DNA of 64,000 nt. Source: Stigmatella erecta. GTDB lineage: Bacteria; Myxococcota; Myxococcia; Myxococcales; Myxococcaceae. The notes beneath the pieces were generated by a model that was not told the DNA's origin, did not search any database, and saw only the letters and a program-made list of their open reading frames with translations. Position numbers and translations under genes: made by a program. Positions 57,759 through 64,000 of this stretch are shown here, in pieces (the first letter of the stretch is position 1; each line of letters begins with the position of its first letter). The stretch is from NCBI RefSeq assembly GCF_900111745.1, contig NZ_FOIJ01000023.1:1-64000 (forward strand). Reading direction: 5' to 3'.

Positions 57759-60230
57759 CTATTTGAGCGTGAAGCGGGCGGTGAGCGTCTGCCCCTGCGC
57801 GTCCTTGACGTTGACGGCCAGCCGGAGCGTGGGGGCCGTCTGCAGGACGGTAATCCGCGGATCCTTGCTCACCAGCGCCGCGACATTGCCGGTGATCGCG
57901 GGCCACAGCTCGATGCTGATGGTCCCCGTATTCTCCCAGGTCGGGTCCGAGATGCCGACCCGCACCTCCCCCGGCACCGTGTGGACCATCACCGCGGCAT
58001 TCCGGTCGCTTTTCAGCGCGCTGGCCGTGCTGTCCGGCAGGGTGATGGTCTTGACCTGATCCTTCAGGAACAACGCGCCCGTCACCCCGATCGAGGCCTT
58101 GCGCACCGCTTGCGCATCGGGGCTGTTCTCGAGGATCGAGATCGGGGCTGCATCCGCGTATGCCTTTGTCTGCGCGGCATCGTGGTTGGGCAACACCACG
58201 TAGCCGTAGCTCCGCAGGGCGAACTGGGTGCCGTGATCCGACCACAGCGTCATGAAGCTCTCCTGGGGTCCCCTCTGCTCGCGCAGGGCGAAGACCCGCC
58301 CAGGCGTGGGCAGGTAGTAGCCGGTGTCCGTTCCCGGAACCATTCCCTGCAGGTGGGCCCAACGCACATTCTGCATCGTCTCCGACCAGCCGAGGGTGGT
58401 GGGCTTCACGACGCCATCGACCGTGAACGTATTGTTGCCCGCCTGGTTGAGCTTCCAGTTCTCGATGATGGTTTGAAGGGGGTGCGTTTCCTGGGCGTTG
58501 GTGATGCGAATGTCGGAGCCAATGCAGACAATTTCCTTGTCCAGGAAGAACCACGCCTTGCGCGCGTGCAGGTGGCCGTACTGCGCCGTGCTGGCGGGAT
58601 TCAGCTGAAACCCTGTCGCCCCGAACTCGTCGACCCCAACGCCGCCCGCCCAGTTGCTCAAATTGCGGTGGCGCTCATCCAGGGGCGGCGAGGTATTCGG
58701 AGGGTTGACGGGGATGCCATAGCCATAGGCCACGGTCGTCCCCGGCAACCGCTCCCAATCGACGTATTTGAAATAGTCGGAGTTGTACTGGCCGAAGTCG
58801 TCATTCATCACTTGGAGGGTGCCGTCGCTCAGGTGCAAGCCTTTCAGCGTCTCCTGCTGGAGCGTCTCGTTCGAGAGGGTCAGCAGGCGCGTCCCCCTCA
58901 CATCGTCCTTGTTGTACATCGCGACCGAGGCGGCCCACCCGGGCCGGTGCGCCATGGCCCGGTTCATCCACGGGTACTGCTTGTAGGCCGTCAGCGGCCC
59001 CCGGCGAGGGATGGTGTCGATGAACTGGATGGCATGCGCGTAGTCGTGGATCGACGACCCCACGAAGCCACGCACCATGTGGCTGGCGCTGGTATTCGAA
59101 TCGTTCCACTCCCGGACGGCCGAGCGAAGGGCCTGCCGATCGACCCAGGAAGGCGCCACCTCGATCAGCCGCGTCACCGCCTGGCCAACGCTCGTGCCAT
59201 CCGCCACGGAGTCATAAGTCTCCCCCACCCGGGACACATAACGGCCCTTGACGGAATGGAAGAACATCCGCTTGTACATCGACAGGTCATAGGCCTGGAA
59301 AACCCAGGGCACGATGAAGTTCGTGACGTTGCCGAGGTTCGGCTGCCAGCTGGAGTCCTTGAGGAGGTAGAGGACATTGACGAGGTTGGTGAGGTAGGAC
59401 GCGCCGTACCCTCCGTTGTAGGCGTGCCGGTAGTGCTCGATGAAGCTGCCGTCCGCATACATGCCGCTCTTGGTATTCGTCCCCGCGGGAAGGGCGGTGT
59501 AGGGCACGGCCAGCATGCTGTTGATGCGTCCTTGCACCTCGGCCAGGTAGTCCTTGGAGTTCCCGTTGGCATCCCGGTTCTTCCGCAAGACGCCCAGGAG
59601 CGCCCAGATTCTCGTCTGCGAAGTCCCGTTGGCGCCGGTGTAATCGAGGCCCGGCTTCACATGAGCCAACACCGACTTCGTGTAATTGTCCCGCTGGGCG
59701 GGCGTGAGATCGTCCCAGAGCAACACCACGATGTTGAGCAACTCTTGGGGAGCACCAATCTCCCAATCGAACCAGTTGCCCTGCTTTTCGGCCGGGTTCT
59801 TGTAACGGTAAGCCAGCATCCAGTCGAGCGCGCCAATCAGGTCGCGCTTGGCCTGCGCGGCATGGGTGAGCTTGACGGTGGCCGCCGCGTAGGAGTCATA
59901 CCGGACCGCGACCGCGATCTCGTACAGACGCTTGTATGCATTGGTGACGTTCGATGAGCTGTTGCTGGCCAGCTCTTTCCACAGATACGTACGCCCACCC
60001 GCCTTTTCCATCTCGTCCCAGCGCTTCTGCCCCTGCGCCGTGAGCTTGTTGAGTCCGTTGACGATGACGGGATCCTCCGGCCTGACCGATGCCTCGGCGG
60101 CGACCAGGGTCTCCGCCCACCGCAGCCGCAGGGTGTCATGGGAATCCGCGAGGGCGGCCCGAGGGGAGAGCACCACACAACACGTCACCAGAAGGGTCCA
60201 AAGGGCGGATGGGCGTTTCAATATTTGCAT
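57759..60230 (-). CDS. Polysaccharide lyase family 8 enzyme
   Basis: 823 residues, signal ALWTLLVTCCVVLSPRAALA. NWFDWEIGAPQELLNIVVLL with the Asn, and DGSFIEHYRHAYNGGYG with His and Tyr nine residues apart, are the PL8 catalytic segment. The central beta-sandwich (WENTGTISIELWPAI) and C-terminal domain are also present. PL8 enzymes cleave hyaluronan, chondroitin, xanthan or similar uronic-acid polymers. It is secreted. The substrate is not determined. It is convergent with the DUF4185 gene. Confidence 0.9.
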   Translation of the reverse strand: MQILKRPSALWTLLVTCCVVLSPRAALADSHDTLRLRWAETLVAAEASVRPEDPVIVNGLNKLTAQGQKRWDEMEKAGGRTYLWKELASNSSSNVTNAYKRLYEIAVAVRYDSYAAATVKLTHAAQAKRDLIGALDWMLAYRYKNPAEKQGNWFDWEIGAPQELLNIVVLLWDDLTPAQRDNYTKSVLAHVKPGLDYTGANGTSQTRIWALLGVLRKNRDANGNSKDYLAEVQGRINSMLAVPYTALPAGTNTKSGMYADGSFIEHYRHAYNGGYGASYLTNLVNVLYLLKDSSWQPNLGNVTNFIVPWVFQAYDLSMYKRMFFHSVKGRYVSRVGETYDSVADGTSVGQAVTRLIEVAPSWVDRQALRSAVREWNDSNTSASHMVRGFVGSSIHDYAHAIQFIDTIPRRGPLTAYKQYPWMNRAMAHRPGWAASVAMYNKDDVRGTRLLTLSNETLQQETLKGLHLSDGTLQVMNDDFGQYNSDYFKYVDWERLPGTTVAYGYGIPVNPPNTSPPLDERHRNLSNWAGGVGVDEFGATGFQLNPASTAQYGHLHARKAWFFLDKEIVCIGSDIRITNAQETHPLQTIIENWKLNQAGNNTFTVDGVVKPTTLGWSETMQNVRWAHLQGMVPGTDTGYYLPTPGRVFALREQRGPQESFMTLWSDHGTQFALRSYGYVVLPNHDAAQTKAYADAAPISILENSPDAQAVRKASIGVTGALFLKDQVKTITLPDSTASALKSDRNAAVMVHTVPGEVRVGISDPTWENTGTISIELWPAITGNVAALVSKDPRITVLQTAPTLRLAVNVKDAQGQTLTARFTLK

Positions 60231-60374
60231 GGGCGGCGTCTTTCAGGGGCAATGCGAGGCCAAGCACAATCCAGCAAAGCCAGTAAAATGTGCTATACGG
60301 ACGCTCACTTTTTCGGGTTACATTCAGCGCCGGGGATCGAAGTCCAGTTCCTGCAAGTCAAAGGAGCCTTGAAG

Positions 60375-60959
60375 ATGCGCCGGTACCGGATGAAGTCCTT
60401 GCTGAGTCCTTTGCTCGCCGGGTTGCTCGGGATGGCTTGTGGCGGTACCGGGGACGATCCGCCCGGCCCCGCCTCCCCGGATCTGGGAACCCAGGAGTCG
60501 GAGCTGTGCTCCGCCGTCAGCGTCACGACGCTGACCCTGACGGGCGCGAGCACGTACATGGGCGAGCTGGCCGGAAACGGCACCTGGGCGGTGTCAACGT
60601 TCTCCAACGCGGTACGGCTGGAGTACTACCTGGACGGGGCCCTGTTTGCCTACGAGGAGCGGCCTGGACACTCCGGCGTCTTCTATTTCAGCCGGAACAA
60701 CGTCTCCTGCGGCGTCTTGCACCCGCTCCAGGTGAAGGCGTTCCCGATGATCATCGACAGCAATGGCAACCGCACCACGTGCGTGTCGGGCTCCAGGACC
60801 GTGGCGAAGGACGACCTGGGCGAGTCATGCGCAGGCAACACGCCGTGTGATCAATGCCACGTCACGGGACGCGCCCTGCAAGCGGCCGCGGGTCAGTGCC
60901 CTCAGAGCGCCCTGGATGGCCCCGCCCTGATGAAGCTGCTGGAGCGCGTCAACCACTGA
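60375..60959 (+). CDS. Lipoprotein with a Cys-rich C-terminus
   Basis: 194 residues from ATG 60375 (ATG 60390 is possible). LLAGLLGMACGG is a lipobox. A beta-sandwich-like middle (TLTLTGASTYMGELAGNG; RLEYYLDGALFAYEERPGHS) resembles Ig-like or CBM folds. A CAGNTPCDQC motif near the end is a possible redox or metal site. The family is unknown. It is divergent from the PL8 gene and convergent with the VWD gene. Confidence 0.6.
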   Translation: MRRYRMKSLLSPLLAGLLGMACGGTGDDPPGPASPDLGTQESELCSAVSVTTLTLTGASTYMGELAGNGTWAVSTFSNAVRLEYYLDGALFAYEERPGHSGVFYFSRNNVSCGVLHPLQVKAFPMIIDSNGNRTTCVSGSRTVAKDDLGESCAGNTPCDQCHVTGRALQAAAGQCPQSALDGPALMKLLERVNH

Positions 60960-60972
60960 TCCGGCACGGCTC

Positions 60973-60991
60973 CGAGGGCCAGAAGCCCTCG
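60973..60991. terminator. Hairpin between convergent genes
   Basis: CGAGGGC and GCCCTCG form a 7-bp stem with a CAGAA loop, 14 nt after the lipoprotein stop and before the stop of the minus-strand VWD gene. Confidence 0.5.
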
Positions 60992-61012
60992 AAGCCGCCC
61001 CGGGGGGCTGGG

Positions 61013-63745
61013 CTAGTACGCCAGCACCTCGACGTTATCCAGGCCCCACGTCTCCCCCTTCAGCCCACGGGCGAAGAAGTTCAGCTTCAGCTCCGGGCTC
61101 CTGTGCGAGAGCGTGAACTTCAGCCGGTAGAGCGAGTCCCCCTTGCTGTACCCCAGCGTGTCGAGCGCGTCCGCGCCCGTTCCCGGCAGGCTGCCCCGGG
61201 CGGGATACGACTGCTTGCTGTCCGTGTTCGAGAACGTGGTGTCCAGCAGGATCCTGCCATCGGCGGCCACGCCCCAGGCGTGCGGGCCGGCCGGACCGTC
61301 GCCATCCCACGTCCCGGCCAGCACCAGGTCGAAGCTCACGACGACCGTGGTGTGCGTGGGCAGCTTGGTCAGGGCCAGATCGACGGTGCCGCCGCCAAAC
61401 TCTCCGAGGAAGAACTTGCTGCCCTCGGGAGACTTGCCCCAGCGCCACTCACTCCACTCCTGCCGGGGCGCTTCGCTCTGGAAGTTGGCGAAGTACACCC
61501 GCTTCCCATCCATCTCCTGGTACGGAAGAACACCGCCCCGCTGGGTGAGGAGCTGCCCTTCGAGCTGCGCGGCCGTCGCGGCGAACCCCTTCTCCCCGGT
61601 CAGGCCAACGTCGAGGACGCACCGGTCGAGGAAGGCGGCGGTCCTGACCTTGCGCTCACGGCACGCGGCCAGCCCGAACTCCTGCTGGGCCAGGGTCAGA
61701 TCGGCCACCGCGATGGGCGACCACGGGAAGTTCACGTCCGTGAACGTTCCGGTGTCCTCGTTCGCCCCGTAGTCGAACAGGGACTCCTCCTTCGTGATGC
61801 GCCAGCTCGCCGCCAGGCTCGAGGGGCTGGTGTAGAGCTGCGCGAAAGTCGGCGGCTGCTGGAGAACCGCGCCGGTGCGCAGGGCGAGATCATCGTCGGT
61901 CTTTCCGCTGTAGTTGCCGAGCAGACCGCGGAGGGTCCCCTGACGGGAAGTGGGCAGCGCGAAGTTGACGTCGATGTACCCATTGTTCAGCGTGACGATC
62001 AGCCGGTCGTGGCCCGGGTAGTAGACGACATAGGACACCGCATCCTTGCGGCGCAGGCGCCCTCCCCCCGGCAGCGGGACGGTGTTGCCCACGGCCAGGG
62101 AGACAGCGCCCCCGTTGACCTTCACCTGCGGGGTGGCGTCCAGATAGAAGCCCACGCGGCTCGTCCCCACCTGGGTCGCCAGCGCCGTCATCACGCTGAC
62201 GTCTTTGCTCCCATTCCAGGGGCGCATCCGTGCCTGGACCGTGAGGGGAGCCCCCCGCGTGCTCTCGACGAGGATGAACTCGCCGACGCCCTGAAAGTCG
62301 TACGCCAGCCCATCGAAGGTGCCCAGGTGCGGGTCTCCCCAGCCGTACGAGATGCCGCACTCGCCCGGGGTGTTCACCTGGCAGCCATCCCGGTACTGGA
62401 GCACCAGGACGTCCTTCTCCCCGGCGTTCATCGTCGCCGGGCTGGTGAACTCCCCCTCCGTGAAGCCCGCGATGTAGACCCGGTCGTTGATGTCGGCGGC
62501 AATGCCGTTGCCGCTCTCCATCACCTTGGTGGGATCCAACGCGTTGACCGAGCCGAGCTGCCGCGTCACGAGCTTCGTGCCCGCCGCGTCGTACTTCACC
62601 ATGAAGATGTTGTCGCTGTCGGCCGAGGTGTTGGTGTCGAGATCGAAGTTGGTGCGGCCCGTGATGTAGACGTTGGCTCCCCCGTCGGAGGCAATGGCCT
62701 GCGCCATGTCATTGCCCGCGCTGCCCATCTGCCGCGACCACACCCGCGTGCCGTCCGCGGCGAACTTCACCACGATGGCGTCGAGCAACCCCATGTGGGG
62801 TTGCCCGTCGAAGGAAGCCCCCGTGTACCCCACGACGTAAACGTCGACGATCCCATCGAGCCGGCGCGAGGTGGCCACCCCATAGATGGAGTCCGCCTGG
62901 TTCGTGCCCATCTGCTTGACCCACTGGAGCGTCCCCGCGGCGTTGTACTTGGCCAGGAACAGATCCGTGGCCCCCGCGTTGGTTCCGTTCAGGTTCCCAT
63001 CGGTGTGCCCCGCGACGTAGACGTTGTCGTTGGCATCCGTGGCCACCCCTCGCACCTGCTCCATGCTGGCCGTGCCCAGCTGCCGGGTCCACACCCAGGT
63101 CCCCGCCGCGTTGTACTTGGTCAGGAACATGTCGAAGCCGCCGGCGTTCGGCTGGCCATGGATGGAGCCCATCGTGTGGCCCGTGACGTAAATGGCGCCG
63201 GTCTTGTCGGTGGTCACCGCCATGACCATCTCGGTGGCCGTGGAGCCGAACTGGCGAGACCAGACGGTGGTACCGGTCGCCGGATCCACCCGCAGCAGGA
63301 CCGCGTCCATCATCCCCTGGTTCGCTCCGCCAAAGGAACCGGCGGTGTAGCCCGCCAGGTAGACCTGATGCGGCGTGCTTCCCATGTACGTGGCAACCCC
63401 CATCCCAAAGTCCTGGACGGGCGTGCCGTACTGCTTCGACCAGAGCTTGTTCCCGGCCGCGTTGTGCTTGACGAGGATGAAGTCGTTCTGGCCGATGGGG
63501 GTATTGCCGTCGAAGCTGCTGTTGGACTGGCCCACCGTGTAGGCGCCCTCGTCCGTGGCCACGACGGCCTGCCCCTGATCCTGGGCGACGGCGCCGAGTT
63601 GCTGGAGCCAGTTCAGCGTATCCCCAATGCCCGTGGGCACCATCTGGATCGAGACGCCGGAGGACGCGACCGGCACCGGCGAAGCGGCGCCCGCGGGCGC
63701 TCCCACGGAGACACCCACACATAACAGCCAGTTCCAAACACGCAT
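61013..63745 (-). CDS. Secreted SBBP-repeat propeller and VWD-domain surface protein
   Basis: 910 residues from ATG 63745 with GGAGGAGGG upstream; signal RVWNWLLCVGVSVGAPAGA. Residues about 40-470 are SBBP/beta-propeller repeats with GAYTVGQSNSSFDGNTPIGQ, VYVAGHTDGNLNGTNAG, VYVVGYTGASFDGQPHMG rhythms. A von Willebrand factor D-type domain follows (CGISYGWGDPHLGTFDGLAY; GLLGNYSGKTDDDLAL). The C-terminal part looks like a lectin-like jelly roll (TTVVVSFDLVLAGTWDGDGP). It is probably a large adhesive exoprotein. Confidence 0.8.
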   Translation of the reverse strand: MRVWNWLLCVGVSVGAPAGAASPVPVASSGVSIQMVPTGIGDTLNWLQQLGAVAQDQGQAVVATDEGAYTVGQSNSSFDGNTPIGQNDFILVKHNAAGNKLWSKQYGTPVQDFGMGVATYMGSTPHQVYLAGYTAGSFGGANQGMMDAVLLRVDPATGTTVWSRQFGSTATEMVMAVTTDKTGAIYVTGHTMGSIHGQPNAGGFDMFLTKYNAAGTWVWTRQLGTASMEQVRGVATDANDNVYVAGHTDGNLNGTNAGATDLFLAKYNAAGTLQWVKQMGTNQADSIYGVATSRRLDGIVDVYVVGYTGASFDGQPHMGLLDAIVVKFAADGTRVWSRQMGSAGNDMAQAIASDGGANVYITGRTNFDLDTNTSADSDNIFMVKYDAAGTKLVTRQLGSVNALDPTKVMESGNGIAADINDRVYIAGFTEGEFTSPATMNAGEKDVLVLQYRDGCQVNTPGECGISYGWGDPHLGTFDGLAYDFQGVGEFILVESTRGAPLTVQARMRPWNGSKDVSVMTALATQVGTSRVGFYLDATPQVKVNGGAVSLAVGNTVPLPGGGRLRRKDAVSYVVYYPGHDRLIVTLNNGYIDVNFALPTSRQGTLRGLLGNYSGKTDDDLALRTGAVLQQPPTFAQLYTSPSSLAASWRITKEESLFDYGANEDTGTFTDVNFPWSPIAVADLTLAQQEFGLAACRERKVRTAAFLDRCVLDVGLTGEKGFAATAAQLEGQLLTQRGGVLPYQEMDGKRVYFANFQSEAPRQEWSEWRWGKSPEGSKFFLGEFGGGTVDLALTKLPTHTTVVVSFDLVLAGTWDGDGPAGPHAWGVAADGRILLDTTFSNTDSKQSYPARGSLPGTGADALDTLGYSKGDSLYRLKFTLSHRSPELKLNFFARGLKGETWGLDNVEVLAY

Positions 63746-63780
63746 CTTCAGGCCCTCCTCCTTACAAATCCAGCGGTGAG

Positions 63781-63822
63781 AAAAAACGAAGCGGGGACCA
63801 TGGCCTGAACGCCACGGCCCCC
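63781..63822 (-). terminator. Rho-independent terminator of the subtilisin gene
   Basis: On the minus strand GGGGGCCGTGGC and GCCATGGTCCCC form a 12-bp stem (two G-U pairs) with a 6-nt loop, then GCTTCGTTTTTT. This is a textbook intrinsic terminator. Confidence 0.75.
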
Positions 63823-63844
63823 GCGGATGCAACTTCGCTACGGC

Positions 63845-64000
63845 TTACAGCGCGCCCTTGTAGAGCAGCAGGTTCGGCGTGCCCGCGGGGTTGCCCGTGA
63901 TGGCGTTCGGGGTGGCGTTGGACTTGATCCACTGGTCGATGGCGGCCGAGGAATCGTCGCCGAAGTTGCCCTTGTAGAGCGCCGCCACGCCCGCGATGTG
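63845..64000 (-). CDS. Subtilisin-family serine protease, C-terminal fragment (cut by the window edge)
   Basis: The last 51 residues of a minus-strand gene, HIAGVAALYKGNFGDDSSAA and onward to LLLYKGAL. HIAGVAALY is the helix after the catalytic Ser in S8 subtilisins (PHVAGVAALY), and the spacing to the end suits a proteinase K-like protease. The catalytic Ser lies just outside the window. It would be a secreted protease alongside the other exoenzymes here. Confidence 0.75.
   Translation of the reverse strand, partial: HIAGVAALYKGNFGDDSSAAIDQWIKSNATPNAITGNPAGTPNLLLYKGAL

Overview
The window is high-GC DNA with strong third-codon GC bias, and its gene content points to a myxobacterium of the suborder Cystobacterineae (Stigmatella, Hyalangium or Archangium type). 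The clearest markers are a FruA-like developmental regulator with Asp59 (45426-46115), a myxobacterial serine/threonine kinase with a Cys-rich C-terminal tail (split between 765-1203 and 25866-26851), a DUF6310/DUF5953-like pair, and a large set of secreted cell-wall and polysaccharide degrading enzymes. No rRNA, tRNA or CRISPR array was found.

Region 1 (1-1203 and 25866-26851) is host chromosome: a small P-loop ATPase, then a kinase gene cut in its catalytic loop (HRD-x-KGDN) by an integrated element of about 24.7 kb. The two halves rejoin in frame to a 474-residue kinase. Short imperfect att repeats flank the element, and a tyrosine integrase lies immediately inside the right end.

Region 2 (about 1204-25865) is the element and the most interesting part of the window. 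It has no recognisable terminase, portal, tail or tape-measure gene. It has instead a FtsK/HerA-type packaging ATPase, a 48-residue single-span membrane protein and a 485-residue candidate major capsid protein in succession, followed by many short one-span membrane proteins, a membrane-anchored protein with three C-terminal repeats, a candidate spike or penton protein, and an endolysin plus holin-like pair. This matches the PRD1 gene order IX-XX-III and suggests a tailless, membrane-containing, tectivirus-like (double jelly-roll) provirus. The left arm is one tightly coupled operon with ASCH, HTH, Dam-type methylase, nuclease and an unusual C5-cytosine methylase carrying five tandem repeats. 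A low-GC cargo cassette and a serine resolvase with a HTH_17 partner sit between the left arm and the virion genes. The right arm holds a lipoprotein, a palindromic operator cluster, a pseudokinase-like protein that shares the C-terminal domain of the very kinase the element disrupts, a hairpin-rich non-coding stretch ending in a terminator, unknown genes and the integrase. I recognise no replication gene.

Region 3 (27105-37471) is ordinary chromosome, mostly on the minus strand: a SAM methyltransferase, a putative lipoprotein nuclease toxin and partner, a frameshifted RCC1 remnant, HflX, CutA, a trehalose-synthase-like GH13 enzyme, a trigger-factor paralogue and envelope proteins. Region 4 (37643-45268) has glgC, two alpha/beta hydrolases, two secreted beta-helix proteins and a beta-propeller lipoprotein. 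Region 5 (45426-51232) has fruA, an RDD/SpoIIM membrane pair, a zinc-finger DnaJ protein, a HEAT protein and a divergent ThiG with a MoaD/ThiS-like carrier and HAD phosphatase, which may form a sulfur-insertion pathway.

Region 6 (51381-64000) is an exoenzyme locus: a GST, an LGFP-repeat amidase and an LGFP-repeat muramidase-like protein head to head, a DUF4185 protein with carbohydrate-binding repeats, a PL8 polysaccharide lyase, a lipoprotein, an SBBP/VWD surface protein and the end of a subtilisin. LGFP and DUF4185 domains are linked to arabinogalactan-containing cell walls, so predation on Actinobacteria is a reasonable reading. All functional calls are from sequence inspection only; no searches were run.
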